DNA from: Caulobacter sp. 73W
GTDB taxonomy: Bacteria; Pseudomonadota; Alphaproteobacteria; Caulobacterales; Caulobacteraceae
Direction of reading: 5' to 3'
NCBI RefSeq assembly: GCF_041021955.1
Contig: NZ_CP158375.1
Coordinates: forward strand, 992,001 to 1,056,000
DNA: 64,000 nt
Positions 45,867-54,837 of this stretch are shown here, in pieces (positions within the stretch are counted from its first letter, which is position 1; the number at the start of each line of letters is the position of its first letter). Made by a program: the position numbers and the translations under genes. The notes under the pieces are model-generated. The model was not told where the DNA came from, searched no databases, and saw nothing but the letters and a program-made list of their open reading frames with translations.

Positions 45867-47375
45867 TCAGCAGTCGTCGCGGCCGTCCATGACGCAAGGC
45901 AGCAGTTCAGCCAGGTCGCGCTTCAGCCGCTTGCGGCGGTTCCAGGGGTTCCAGGCGTCCTTGGTCGTGGTCGGATCGCCCAGGTGCCACTTGGCGACGA
46001 AGCGGGCGAAGGGTCCTGGCTTGCGGTTCTGGGCGTGGGGCAGCCGACGAGGTTCGTGGTCCAGCGCCTCGATGGCCGCCGCCAGACCGCCGTGGGCCGC
46101 CATGGCCGCGCCGACCTCATCGCTATGCCGCTCCATATAGTGGCCGACCAGTCGGGAGCGGAAGGCGCGGATAGCCATGCGGGTCGCCTCGCCGTCCGGC
46201 CCATGCTCGGCCTCCAGCGCCACGTCCAGTTCGCTGTCCAGACCGGTGGAGCGGTTGTTCAGGTTGGCCGAACCGATGCGCAGGAAGGTGTCGTCGATGA
46301 TCGCCACCTTGGAATGGACGATCACCGCGTTCCCGCCCGGCGTCAGGGGCGTGTAGGCGGAAAAACGCCCCTGCACGTCCGCCGACCGCAGGCGGTGGAT
46401 CGCCGCCGAACGGGCGCTGTCCATGGTGATCTGGTCGAAATAGCTGGGGCTGTGCGCCGGGCCGATGGCGACGATCTCCGGTCCGTCGGCTTCCAGCAGC
46501 CGCTCGACCAGCGCCTCCACGATCAGGGGCGAGGTCAGGTACTGGTTTTCCAGAACGATCAGCCGCTTGGCCGCCGCGATGGCGTCCAAGTGCAGGCGCA
46601 GGCATTCGCCGTGCCCCTTCTGGCCCTTCCAGTCCGAGGCGGTGCGCGCCAGGGCCACCGACTGGCGGCGCATGTGTATCGCCACGCTCTCGGGCCAGAT
46701 CATCTCCCGCTCCGGCGGCAGGGGCGTCAGCGGCTCGCCGGTGGCGGTGCGCCAGCGCTGCACGAACAGCTCGCTCAGGGCCTGGCCGACCTGGCCCTCC
46801 ATCATCATCGACACCTCGTGCCGGGCCGGATAGCGGCGGCCGTTCGGCAGCCGGCGGCGCGGATCGTGGTCGTCGTGGTGGCAGGTGTCCCAGCGGTCCG
46901 GCCCCATGTCGCCGCCGCTGATGAAGGTCAGGCGCCCGTCGATGATCACCGCCTTCTGGTGATGGCAGGCGCTCATCGGCAGGCTGTGGTCGAGGCGGAA
47001 CTTCACCCGCGAGTCGGCGAAATAGGCCTGCGCCCGTTGCGGCGCGAACCATTGGGACGCGGCGATCGGCGGCGGCATGTCCCAGGCCAGGATGCGCACG
47101 TCCAACGCCGGATTCAGGGCGGCCATGCGCCGCAGCAGCAGACCGAGGCGGTCGGCGTGTTCGGGATTCTTGCTGACCGGCGAACGGTCGGGCGTCAGGC
47201 GGGTGAGCGGATCGAACGTCCAGGCCAGAATCCAGATCGAGGACTTGGCCTTGAGCAGCGACGCCTTAAGCGCGGCGAAATAGTCGGCGCTGTCGATGAG
47301 CAGCGCGATGCGGTCGGCCCGCTCCTCGCGCCAGCAATTCACGCCGGGACGGATGACTTCCGTCGCCTCGGTCAT
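45867..47375 (-). CDS. Phospholipase D-like protein with two HKD motifs
   Basis: 502 residues. Two HKD motifs: HHQKAVIIDGRLTFISGGD and HSKVAIIDDTFLRIGSANLN, with ENQYLTSPLIVEALVERLLE between. The layout resembles cardiolipin synthase and bacterial PLD of the cytosolic kind; no signal peptide or membrane segment is seen. ATG 47375 gives MTEATEVIRPG; the frame to 47447 is longer without support. It could act in phospholipid turnover; the true substrate is unknown. Confidence 0.9.
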   Translation of the reverse strand: MTEATEVIRPGVNCWREERADRIALLIDSADYFAALKASLLKAKSSIWILAWTFDPLTRLTPDRSPVSKNPEHADRLGLLLRRMAALNPALDVRILAWDMPPPIAASQWFAPQRAQAYFADSRVKFRLDHSLPMSACHHQKAVIIDGRLTFISGGDMGPDRWDTCHHDDHDPRRRLPNGRRYPARHEVSMMMEGQVGQALSELFVQRWRTATGEPLTPLPPEREMIWPESVAIHMRRQSVALARTASDWKGQKGHGECLRLHLDAIAAAKRLIVLENQYLTSPLIVEALVERLLEADGPEIVAIGPAHSPSYFDQITMDSARSAAIHRLRSADVQGRFSAYTPLTPGGNAVIVHSKVAIIDDTFLRIGSANLNNRSTGLDSELDVALEAEHGPDGEATRMAIRAFRSRLVGHYMERHSDEVGAAMAAHGGLAAAIEALDHEPRRLPHAQNRKPGPFARFVAKWHLGDPTTTKDAWNPWNRRKRLKRDLAELLPCVMDGRDDC

Positions 47376-47455
47376 GCGCCCCTCATCCAGTGTCCCGACA
47401 TCCCACATGCGGCGGGAACGCGCGAAACCGCCCCGCGGCTCCGCCAAGCTTGTTA

Positions 47456-47800
47456 TCAGCCCGATATGGCGGAAGCGTCACGCTCGCCGGTGCGGATGCG
47501 CATGGCCTGTTCCAGGTCCAGGACGAAGATCTTGCCGTCGCCGATCTTGCCGCTGTTGGAGGCGCTGACGATGGCGTCGCTGACGCCGGCCACCAGGTCG
47601 TCGGAAACGGCGATCTCCAGCTTCACCTTGGGCAGCAGCTTCACTTCGTACTCGGCGCCGCGATAGATCTCGGTCTTGCCCTTTTGCCGGCCATAGCCCC
47701 GCACCTCGGTGACGGTCAGGCCCGACGCCCCGGCCTCGGTCACGGCGTCCAGCACCGCATCGAGCCGGCTGGGTTTGATGATCGCGACGATCATTTTCAT
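47456..47800 (-). CDS. Nitrogen regulatory protein PII
   Basis: 114-residue trimeric signal protein that senses 2-oxoglutarate and ATP/ADP. MKMIVAIIKPSRLDAVLDAV, GLTVTEVRGYGRQKG, and the T-loop with the uridylylated Tyr in EIYRGAEYEVKLLPKVKLE; KIGDGKIFVLDLEQAMRIRT is the C-terminal signature. No glnA or amtB neighbour, so it is neither the usual glnBA nor glnK-amtB arrangement. Confidence 0.93.
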   Translation of the reverse strand: MKMIVAIIKPSRLDAVLDAVTEAGASGLTVTEVRGYGRQKGKTEIYRGAEYEVKLLPKVKLEIAVSDDLVAGVSDAIVSASNSGKIGDGKIFVLDLEQAMRIRTGERDASAISG

Positions 47801-47838
47801 GCGGTGTCTCCGAGCAAAACGAGCAGCCTAAGCTAGGC

Positions 47839-48606
47839 CTAAACCCCTGGCGTTTCCAAGCGATCCGACGCCCTGACCGGCGGAAGTCCCGCCGGCGCCG
47901 GTTGCAGGGCGCCGGGAACCAGCACATGCGCCCTGGCGCGCACGCCGCGCGGCTTCACGGCGAAGGTCTGCTTCACGGCTTCCATCAGGATGATGCCGGC
48001 GAATCCCGGCCACAGCCGCGCGCCGGCCTGCTCGAAACCCTCGGCCCAACGGGCGCAGCTGGTCATCGGCGGCACATAGAGGGCGCGGGTATAGCCGGTC
48101 GGCTCCAGCTCCGCCTCGCGCAGCAGGCTTTCCAACTGCAGGCGGGTGAACGGCAGGCCATGGCCGAAGGGCGTCTTCTCCGCATTGGCCCAGGCGCCGT
48201 TGCGCGCGGCGACGGCGACGATCACCCGGCCGGTCGGGGCGGTGATGCGCCCGATCTCACACAGCAGGGCCAGCGGATCGGCGCTTTCCTCCAGGGCGTG
48301 GACGGCCAGCACCCTGTCGAACATGGCGTTGCGGAAGGGCAGATCCCCCTCCTCCACCAGCACCGAGCGGTTGCGTCCCTGGCGGGGCCACACCTCCACC
48401 CCCTGGGCGGCGGGCATGGCGGCCACCACCCGGCGGGGGCGATGATCGAGATATTGCAGGAAGGGCGTGGGATAGCCGACGCCCAGCACGTCGAGCCCGG
48501 CGGCGTCGCCCCAGGCTTCGCTGACCTTGCGGGTCAGCATTTCGCGCGCGGCCTTGCCTAGGGGCGAGCCGTAGAAAGCGCGGAGTTCGAGCACGTCACG
48601 GCGCAT
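47839..48606 (-). CDS. Class I SAM-dependent methyltransferase domain protein
   Basis: 255 residues. The N-terminus LRAFYGSPLGKAARE leads to GLDVLGVGYPTPFLQYLDHR (SAM-site region, atypical GVGYPT), DLPFRNAMFDRVLAVHALEE and IGRITAPTGRVIVAVAARNG. Substrate unknown. It is divergent from gloB, 86 bases apart, an arrangement I recall from related alphaproteobacteria. PII lies downstream on the same strand. Confidence 0.85.
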   Translation of the reverse strand: MRRDVLELRAFYGSPLGKAAREMLTRKVSEAWGDAAGLDVLGVGYPTPFLQYLDHRPRRVVAAMPAAQGVEVWPRQGRNRSVLVEEGDLPFRNAMFDRVLAVHALEESADPLALLCEIGRITAPTGRVIVAVAARNGAWANAEKTPFGHGLPFTRLQLESLLREAELEPTGYTRALYVPPMTSCARWAEGFEQAGARLWPGFAGIILMEAVKQTFAVKPRGVRARAHVLVPGALQPAPAGLPPVRASDRLETPGV

Positions 48607-48692
48607 AGGCGTTCTATAGCGGAGTCGGAGCCGATAGGGTTACGTCCATTGGGCTGATGCGCAAATCGCCATAGACGCCGCAGGGAAACACC

Positions 48693-49418
48693 ATGCCGAT
48701 CACCATCCACCAGTTCCCCTGCCTGTCCGACAACTACGGCTTCCTCGTGCGCGACGAGGCCACGGGCAAGGTCGCGACCATCGACACGCCGGACGCCGAC
48801 GCGATCCTCGCCCAGGCCAAGGCGCTGGGCTGGTCGATCGACATGATCCTGAACACCCACTGGCATCCGGACCACGCCGGCGGCAACGCGGCGATCAAGG
48901 CGGCGACCGGCGCGACCATCGTCGGCCCCAACGAGGTGACCCGGATCGCGCCGCTGGACCGCCCGGTGGCCGGCGGGGACTCGGTGATGCTGGGCGAGAC
49001 CACCTTCGCCGTCATCGCCAGCGACGGGCACACCTTGGGCCATATCGCCTATCACGACCCCGCCGACCGCGTGGCCTTCGTGGGCGACACCCTGTTCGCC
49101 CTGGGCTGCGGCCGCCTGTTCGAGGGCACGGCCGAGCAGATGTGGGACAGCCTGACCCGCCTGACCGCCCTGCCCGACGACACGCGGGTCTATTGCGCCC
49201 ACGAATACACCGCCTCCAACGCCCGCTTCGCCCTGTCGCTGGAGCATGATGCTGCGTTGGCCGCGCGGGCCGAGGCGATCTTCGCCGCCCGCGAACGCGG
49301 GGAGCCCACGGTCCCCACGACGATCGGGCTGGAAAAGGCGACCAATCCCTTCCTGCTGGCCGGAAACGCCGAGCGGTTCGCCGCCGTGCGGGCCGCCAAG
49401 GACGCCTTCAAGGGATGA
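48693..49418 (+). CDS. gloB: Hydroxyacylglutathione hydrolase (glyoxalase II)
   Basis: Splits S-lactoylglutathione to D-lactate and glutathione, the second step of methylglyoxal detoxification. 241 residues: metallo-beta-lactamase motif THWHPDHAGGN, TPGH-like SDGHTLGHIAYH, FVGDTLFALGCGRLFEGTAE, and YCAHEYTASNARFAL with metal and glutathione residues. The C-terminal VPTTIGLEKATNPFL is the glyoxalase II signature. Its stop overlaps the next start as ATGA. Confidence 0.95.
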   Translation: MPITIHQFPCLSDNYGFLVRDEATGKVATIDTPDADAILAQAKALGWSIDMILNTHWHPDHAGGNAAIKAATGATIVGPNEVTRIAPLDRPVAGGDSVMLGETTFAVIASDGHTLGHIAYHDPADRVAFVGDTLFALGCGRLFEGTAEQMWDSLTRLTALPDDTRVYCAHEYTASNARFALSLEHDAALAARAEAIFAARERGEPTVPTTIGLEKATNPFLLAGNAERFAAVRAAKDAFKG

Positions 49419-49873
49419 CGGAAGACTTGGCGGACATCGTGCGCCTTCTGGACCTGCGGCCCTGGTCGGGCGGCTGGTGGAAGGAGATGGGCCGCTACGA
49501 GGACCCGCTGCGTATCCAGGGCCTGCTGCTGGTGCAGGTCGGCCAGTCCGTCGACATGCTGATGGAGACGGTCGAGGTCCTTAAGCTGAACAAAGGCGCG
49601 CCGGTGGCGGTGACCTTCACCTCGCCGGCGGGCGAGGTCTTCGGCTGCACCCTGCGCGAACAGGACCAGACCGCCGGGCCGGCCGGCTGGCGGCGGGAGA
49701 TCCAGTGCCCTGCGGGCTGGAGCCTGCTGACCCGAACCCTGATGCCCGGCTATCCGTTGGACGAACCCGCCGTGCCCGACGCCCAGGTCGAGCCGGAGCC
49801 GGTCAGCGCTCCTCGGCTGCGGAAGCGATCTTCTCGGACGACGGCCGCCCGGCCAGGCCGAGGTCGGGGGTGA
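49415..49873 (+). CDS. DUF985-like cupin protein, divergent
   Basis: 152 residues, coupled to gloB by an ATGA overlap. LLDLRPWSGGWWKEMGRYED resembles the start of DUF985 cupins (LxPHPEGGWxRE), and EVLKLNKGAPVAVTFTSPAG with CPAGWSLLTRTLMPGYPLD matches their end. The histidines that bind metal in such cupins are absent here, so a catalytic role is doubtful. The last 24 residues (RLRKRSSRTTAARPGRGRG region) overlap the converging gene by 71 bases and are probably non-functional. Confidence 0.7.
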   Translation: MTEDLADIVRLLDLRPWSGGWWKEMGRYEDPLRIQGLLLVQVGQSVDMLMETVEVLKLNKGAPVAVTFTSPAGEVFGCTLREQDQTAGPAGWRREIQCPAGWSLLTRTLMPGYPLDEPAVPDAQVEPEPVSAPRLRKRSSRTTAARPGRGRG

Positions 49874-50579
49874 CGGTGATCCGCACCACGCCCTTCTTCA
49901 GGTGAGCCGAGGGCTTCTTGCCCTCGTCGATGACCACCTTGTCGATCTTGGAGACGGCCTGCTTGCCGCCGGGACGGCGCACCAGGCGAGCCACCGCGTC
50001 AGCAGCCAGGGCTGCGGCGTCCGCGGCCAGGGCGGAGGACTCCGCCGTCACGTCCGCCTCGAACGAGATCAGCCGCTGGGCCGCGCGGCTGGCCTTGGCG
50101 CTGGCGGCGCCCAGGCGCTGCAGCACCGCCCCGGGGCTCAGGACCGGCAAGCGGATCGGCGCCACCTCGCCCGCCACCGCCGCGGCCGAGCCGCCAGGGC
50201 GCTGCTGGGTGAAGACGGTCATGCCGCCCAGCTTCGTCGCCCGCAGGACCGGCTGGCCCAGATCGTTCTTGTAAATGATGTCCCCGCGCGGCGCGGAGTG
50301 CGGCTCCAGCGCCCAGACCTCCGACTGACCTTCAAAGCGGATCAGCGGGCGGTTCTGGCTGCGGTCAAAGACGAAACGGACCCCAGTCTCGGAGACATAG
50401 CGGGCGGCCGGCGGCGGGGCCGCGCGGCGGGCTTCGTTGCGGGAATTGTACAGGGCTTCGCGCAGGCTTCCCGCCTGTGCAAGGGCGGGCGCGGCGGCGC
50501 CGAGCACCGCAAGCACGCACAGCGCGCCTGTCCCGTTGCGAACGGCGGCCCGGGAGATCGCCGATCTACGTCCTGTCAT
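49803..50579 (-). CDS. Exported DUF4908 protein
   Basis: 258 residues: signal peptide (GALCVLAVLGAAAPALAQAG), then SLREALYNSRNEARRA, YVSETGVRFVFDRSQNRPLI, RFEGQSEVWALEPHSAPRGD and IIYKNDLGQPVLRATKLGGM, which fit DUF4908 of Caulobacteraceae. The C-terminal half is Ala-rich and helical. Probably periplasmic; function unknown. Convergent overlap of 71 bases with the DUF985-like gene. Confidence 0.75.
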   Translation of the reverse strand: MTGRRSAISRAAVRNGTGALCVLAVLGAAAPALAQAGSLREALYNSRNEARRAAPPPAARYVSETGVRFVFDRSQNRPLIRFEGQSEVWALEPHSAPRGDIIYKNDLGQPVLRATKLGGMTVFTQQRPGGSAAAVAGEVAPIRLPVLSPGAVLQRLGAASAKASRAAQRLISFEADVTAESSALAADAAALAADAVARLVRRPGGKQAVSKIDKVVIDEGKKPSAHLKKGVVRITVTPDLGLAGRPSSEKIASAAEER

Positions 50580-50674
50580 GAGTAAGCAGATGCATCCCGA
50601 CTGGGGCGGATTTTGGACGTGCCACGCCCCAGTCTTGACGCTTCAAAGCGCCGCTATCAAGCGGCTCCCGCCGT

Positions 50675-51400
50675 TTATGCGGCCATGTACTGACCGCCGT
50701 TGAGGGTGAGTGTCGCGCCGGTCACAAAACCCGCGCGCTCGCCCGACAGGAACGAGACCATGTCAGCGATCTCCTCGCCCTTGCCCAGGCGTCCCACCGG
50801 AATGCCGGCGATGATGCTCTGCAGGACATTCTCCGGCACCGCCGCCACCATCTCGGTGTCGATGTAGCCGGGGCAGATGCAGTTCACGGTTATGCCCTTC
50901 TTGGCGTTCTCCAGGGCCAGGGCCTTGGTGAAGCCGATCAGGCCGGCCTTGGCGGCCGAATAGTTGGTCTGGCCCACCTGGCCCTTCTGGCCGTTGATCG
51001 ACGAGATGTTGACGATCCGGCCCCAGCCGCGCTCGCGCATGCCCTCGATGACCTGACGGGTCATGTTGAAGGCGCTGTCCATATTCACGCGGATGACGTC
51101 CGACCACTGCTCGTAGGTCATCTTGTGGAAGAAGCCGTCGCGGGTGATGCCGGCGTTATTGATCAGCACATCCACCGGGCCGAGCTTGCCCTCGATCTCC
51201 GCCACGGCGCGGGCGCAGTCCTCGAACACGCCGACATTGCCCTTCACCACCGTGACGCCCAGTTCGGCGGCGCACTTGGCGGCGGCTTCCTCGTTGCCGG
51301 AATAGCCGGCGGCCACTTCCAGGCCGTCGGCCTTCAGCCGTTCCACGATCGCACGGCCGATCCCGCGCGTACCGCCCGTGACAAACGCCACCCTCGCCAT
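50675..51400 (-). CDS. phaB: Acetoacetyl-CoA reductase
   Basis: NADPH-dependent step of PHB synthesis that forms (R)-3-hydroxybutyryl-CoA. 241 residues of the SDR fold: VAFVTGGTRGIGRAIVERLK, LINNAGITRDGFFHKM, NISSINGQKGQVGQTNYSAA with catalytic Tyr-Ser-Ala-Ala-Lys, VNCICPGYIDTEM. GQFGQTNYSAAKAG-like order and the C-terminal GATLTLNGGQYMA are PhaB hallmarks. Downstream of phaA with a 61-base gap, so the two form an operon. Confidence 0.95.
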   Translation of the reverse strand: MARVAFVTGGTRGIGRAIVERLKADGLEVAAGYSGNEEAAAKCAAELGVTVVKGNVGVFEDCARAVAEIEGKLGPVDVLINNAGITRDGFFHKMTYEQWSDVIRVNMDSAFNMTRQVIEGMRERGWGRIVNISSINGQKGQVGQTNYSAAKAGLIGFTKALALENAKKGITVNCICPGYIDTEMVAAVPENVLQSIIAGIPVGRLGKGEEIADMVSFLSGERAGFVTGATLTLNGGQYMAA

Positions 51401-51461
51401 GAACTTCCTCCGTTTGGACTTTTCATAGTTGTGGGCGCCGTTAGGTCACTTGTCGAGGCGG

Positions 51462-52637
51462 CTAGACGGCCTCGACGCACATGGCGACGCCCATGCCGCC
51501 GCCGATGCACAACGTCGCCAGGCCCTTTTTGGCGCCGGAGCGTTTCATTTCGTGCAACAGGGTGGTCAGGATCCGCGCGCCGGAGGCTCCGATCGGGTGG
51601 CCGATGGCGATGGCCCCGCCGTTGACGTTGGTCTTGGCCGGGTCGAGGCCCAGTTCGCGAACCACGCACAGGGACTGGGCCGCAAAGGCTTCGTTGCTTT
51701 CCACCAGGTCCAGGTCGGCGACGGTCCAGCCGGCTTTTTCCAGGGCCTTCTTGCTGGCCGGGATCGGGCCGGTGCCCATGATCTCCGGCTCGACGCCGGC
51801 ATTGGCCCAGGAAGCGATGCGGGCCAGCGGCTTCAGCCCGCGCTTGGCGGCTTCCTCGGCGCTCATCAGCACCATCGCGGCCGCGCCGTCATTGAGGCCC
51901 GAGGCGTTGGCGGCGGTGACGGAGCCTTCCTTGGTGAAGGCCGGGCGCAGGCCCGAGACGCTGTCCAGGGTCGCGCCGTGGCGGATGTATTCGTCCTGGT
52001 CGACGATGGTGTCGCCCTTGCGGCCCTTGATGGTCACGGGCGCGATCTCGTCGGCGAATTTGCCGGCCTTCTGGGCGGCCTCGGCCTTGTTCTGGCTGGC
52101 GACGGCGAAGCTGTCCTGGTCGGCGCGGGTGATCTGCCAGCGATTGGCGATGTTCTCGGCCGTCTGGCCCATGTGATAGCCGTGGAAGGCGTCCCACAGG
52201 CCGTCCTTGATCATGGTGTCGACGAAGCCCAGGTCGCCCATCTTCTGGCCGTTGCGCAGGTGCGCGGCGTGGGGCGCCTGGCTCATGCTTTCCTGGCCGC
52301 CGGCCACCACCACCTTGGCGTCGCCCGCGGCGATCTGCTGGGCGGCGAGCGCCACGGCGCGCAGGCCCGAGCCGCACAGCTGGTTCAGGCTCCAGGCCGG
52401 GCTTTCCACCGGGATGCCGGCGTTGACCGACGCCTGACGGGCCGGCCCCTGGCCGGCGCCGGCCTGCAGCACCTGGCCCAGGATCACTTCGTCGACGTCG
52501 GCCGGGGTGACGCCCGCGCGCTCGATGGCGGCGGCGATGGCCACCTTGCCCAGTTCGTGAGCCGGCAGGCTGGACAGCGCGCCGTTGAAGGCGCCGACCG
52601 GGGTGCGGGCGGCGGAAACGATGACGATATCGGTCAT
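51462..52637 (-). CDS. phaA: Acetyl-CoA C-acetyltransferase (beta-ketothiolase)
   Basis: Condenses two acetyl-CoA into acetoacetyl-CoA. 391 residues starting [19 protein letters not shown]. Catalytic Cys in [12 protein letters not shown], His in [12 protein letters not shown], and the second Cys in [14 protein letters not shown] 52637 fits the family start; the longer frame to 52916 runs into the phaR promoter region. It is divergent from phaR, with 211 bases between them. Confidence 0.96.
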   Translation of the reverse strand: MTDIVIVSAARTPVGAFNGALSSLPAHELGKVAIAAAIERAGVTPADVDEVILGQVLQAGAGQGPARQASVNAGIPVESPAWSLNQLCGSGLRAVALAAQQIAAGDAKVVVAGGQESMSQAPHAAHLRNGQKMGDLGFVDTMIKDGLWDAFHGYHMGQTAENIANRWQITRADQDSFAVASQNKAEAAQKAGKFADEIAPVTIKGRKGDTIVDQDEYIRHGATLDSVSGLRPAFTKEGSVTAANASGLNDGAAAMVLMSAEEAAKRGLKPLARIASWANAGVEPEIMGTGPIPASKKALEKAGWTVADLDLVESNEAFAAQSLCVVRELGLDPAKTNVNGGAIAIGHPIGASGARILTTLLHEMKRSGAKKGLATLCIGGGMGVAMCVEAV

Positions 52638-52698
52638 GAGGAAAACTCCCGTGGTTCCCATGGGCCGCGATCTCCTGGGACCCGCAGCCTTCGTTATT

Positions 52699-52719
52699 GT
52701 GCAGTGCGGTAGAATGCAC
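52699..52719. promoter_or_regulatory. Inverted repeat in the phaA-phaR divergent region, candidate PhaR operator
   Basis: GTGCA, 11 bases, TGCAC, midway between the phaA and phaR starts. PhaR proteins of other alphaproteobacteria bind TGC/GCA-rich dyads upstream of PHB genes and their own gene. The match in type and place is suggestive only. Confidence 0.4.
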
Positions 52720-52848
52720 GCCGGGCGCACGGAGTCACGCGCGCATTTGATCGACACACAGCTGTCGTCTGACCACTGGCGCGTCGGGCGGCTATCCGTA
52801 ATACTGCATCGCAGAACGGCCGAACGGGCCGCGCGCCCTGGGAACGAA

Positions 52849-53508
52849 ATGTCCGAGAACAACGAAGCCGCTGAAGGCAAGGCGAACGCCAAGTCCGGCG
52901 AACGCGTGGTCATCAAGAAATACGCGAACCGACGCCTCTACAACACCGCGTCGAGCTCCTACGTCACGCTGGAACACCTGGCGGAGATGGTGAAGGAGGG
53001 CATCGACTTCGTGGTCTATGACGCCAAGACCAACGAGGACATCACCCGCCCGGTCCTGACCCAGATCATCTTCGAGGAGGAGAGCAAGGGTCAGACCTTG
53101 CTGCCCATCCAGTTCCTGCGCCAGCTGATCGGCTTCTACGGCAACTCGATGCAGGCCTTCCTGCCCAGCTACCTGGAGCTGTCGCTTGAAAGCTTCGCCA
53201 AGCAGCAGGAGCGCATGCGCTCGCAGTTCGAGAACCTGACGCCCGGCGCGTTCGCCGCCAAGGGTTTCGCCGCCGGCGCCTATGACGAGCAGATTCGCCA
53301 GAACCTGGCCCTGTTCGACCGCGCCATGAAGATGTTCTCGCCGTTCGCCTTCACGCGTCCGGGCGAGGAGGAAGCCGCCCCGCGCGCCGCCGAACCCGCG
53401 CCGCAGCCGGCCGCCAGCCGCGCCGCCAGCGACGACTCCCTGGCCGACCTGAAGCGCCAGCTCGACGCCATGCAGCAGCAGATCGAAAAACTGGCCTCCA
53501 AGCCCTGA
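52849..53508 (+). CDS. phaR: Polyhydroxyalkanoate synthesis repressor PhaR
   Basis: DNA-binding repressor that also binds PHB. 219 residues: [20 protein letters not shown] and [20 protein letters not shown] form the N-terminal PHB accumulation regulatory domain; [18 protein letters not shown], then PHB-binding-like [18 protein letters not shown] and an Ala/Pro-rich tail with a final coiled coil ([15 protein letters not shown]). ATG 52849 matches the family start (frame open earlier without support). Divergent from phaA. Confidence 0.95.
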   Translation: MSENNEAAEGKANAKSGERVVIKKYANRRLYNTASSSYVTLEHLAEMVKEGIDFVVYDAKTNEDITRPVLTQIIFEEESKGQTLLPIQFLRQLIGFYGNSMQAFLPSYLELSLESFAKQQERMRSQFENLTPGAFAAKGFAAGAYDEQIRQNLALFDRAMKMFSPFAFTRPGEEEAAPRAAEPAPQPAASRAASDDSLADLKRQLDAMQQQIEKLASKP

Positions 53509-53548
53509 CCACCGGTTCTTAACGAACGCCGGCCTACGCTTACCGTCG

Positions 53549-53878
53549 ATGACCGATCCGATCGACCCGACCCGTCGCCTGCCCGCCCCGCGCCGCGCCT
53601 TCCGCCGCGCGGTGGATGCGCGCGCGACCGACGGCCATCCCGGCGACGATGAGCCGGAAGTCGAGACCGTCCATGTGAAGGAAGAGATCGAGCCGGCGCC
53701 CCGCTCCGGCTTCACCGCCTTCGCCGCCCAGCTCCTGGGCCAGAACGGACAGAAGCGCGGCCTGCGCGGCGGCCAGGAAACCCTGGACACCGCCCGCTCC
53801 ACCTATCTGGGGGCTGAATGGTCCGGCGGGAACGACCGCCGCCGCAAGACCGGCCGAGGCCGCCAGACCGAAGTCTGA
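53549..53878 (+). CDS. Small charged protein of unknown function
   Basis: 109 residues, Arg/Pro-rich start (RRLPAPRRAFRRAVDARATD), an acidic middle (DEPEVETVHVKEEIEPAPRS) and GFTAFAAQLLGQNGQKRGLR, GGQETLDTARSTYLGAEWSG. The last segment (an RGG-x-E-x-L...A...YL...EWSG pattern) looks conserved rather than random. No signal peptide or membrane helix. Forty bases after phaR, perhaps the same transcript. Function unknown. The following 53879-54026 holds no supported gene. Confidence 0.7.
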   Translation: MTDPIDPTRRLPAPRRAFRRAVDARATDGHPGDDEPEVETVHVKEEIEPAPRSGFTAFAAQLLGQNGQKRGLRGGQETLDTARSTYLGAEWSGGNDRRRKTGRGRQTEV

Positions 53879-54026
53879 CGACGGCCGACGCCTTACTGGC
53901 GCCCGTCTTGCTGAATGGGAACGAGCCTTGGAGCCGTTCCCTTGTTCTTGCTGTCTTTCCGCGCCTTCGACGTCGCCCTGGTGGCCCTGATCTTCACGAT
54001 CCTGACCTAGGCCCGGCGGTTTCTGC

Positions 54027-54761
54027 CTAGAGCTCGTTGACCGCGCCGGGCTGGCGGGCGCGGGACTGCAGCCACATCACCCCGATCAGGTCGGAGAACG
54101 AGGCCTTCAGCCGGCCGAAGTTCGTGTACTTCGACGCCCCGGTTTCGCGGGCGCGGTGGTGCACCGGCTCGAACGCCGTCTCGTAGCCCTCGCGCATCAT
54201 CATCGCGGGCAGATAGCGGTGCAGGTGGTCGAAGTACGGCAGGCGCAGGAACGCCTCGCGGCGGAACACCTTCAGGCCGCAGCCGGTGTCCGTGGCGTTG
54301 TCCTTCAGCAGCTTCTGGCGCACGCCGTTGGCGAACCGCGAGGCGTAGCGCTTGGACCAGGTGTCCTGACGCTTCACCCGCTCGCCGCCGACCAGAGCCA
54401 GGGTCTCCGGGCCGGCGGCCAGGCGGTCCACCAGGCGCGGGGCGTCGGCGGGGTCGTTCTGGCCGTCGCCGTCCAGGGTCACCACGATGGCGCCGCGCGC
54501 GCCCAGCACGCCCGTGCGGACCGAGCGGCTCTGGCCGGCGTTCTTGGCGTGGTTCAGCACCCTCAGCTGCGGGATCTCGCCCTTCAGGGCGGTCAGGCGC
54601 GCAGCGGTGTCATCGCGGCTGGCGTCATTGACGAAGACGATCTCGAAGTTGCGGCCGGCGAAGGCGGCGGCGATCTCGCGCGCCAGGGTCGGCGCGGCGC
54701 CGCTCTCGTCGAAGACCGGCACGACGATGGAGACGTCAGGAGTCGCGGTTTTTGCGTTCAT
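54027..54761 (-). CDS. Family 2 glycosyltransferase, polyprenyl-phosphate type
   Basis: 244 residues of the GT-A fold: VSIVVPVFDESGAAPTLARE, EIVFVNDASRDDTAARL, NAGQSRSVRTGV, VVTLDGDGQNDPADAPRLVD (metal DxD-like DGDGQ), GCGLKVFRREAFLRLPYF. The pattern fits dolichyl/undecaprenyl-phosphate sugar transferases (DPM1/ArnC type) but lacks the membrane helices of ArnC. Divergent, 77 bases from an ArnT-like gene, so the pair may make and use a lipid-linked sugar. Confidence 0.9.
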   Translation of the reverse strand: MNAKTATPDVSIVVPVFDESGAAPTLAREIAAAFAGRNFEIVFVNDASRDDTAARLTALKGEIPQLRVLNHAKNAGQSRSVRTGVLGARGAIVVTLDGDGQNDPADAPRLVDRLAAGPETLALVGGERVKRQDTWSKRYASRFANGVRQKLLKDNATDTGCGLKVFRREAFLRLPYFDHLHRYLPAMMMREGYETAFEPVHHRARETGASKYTNFGRLKASFSDLIGVMWLQSRARQPGAVNEL

Positions 54762-54837
54762 CCGCCCTCAATAGCCGAAAAGCCCGCGCGGGGAAGGTTA
54801 AGGATCACCCGGCCGCGTTCATGCTATCAAACGCCAC

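Noticed and set aside
53915..54010. 31-codon hydrophobic open frame (GTSLGAVPLFLLSFRAFDVA...)
   Set aside because: Could be a small membrane peptide, but it has no ribosome binding site and no conservation evidence is available.
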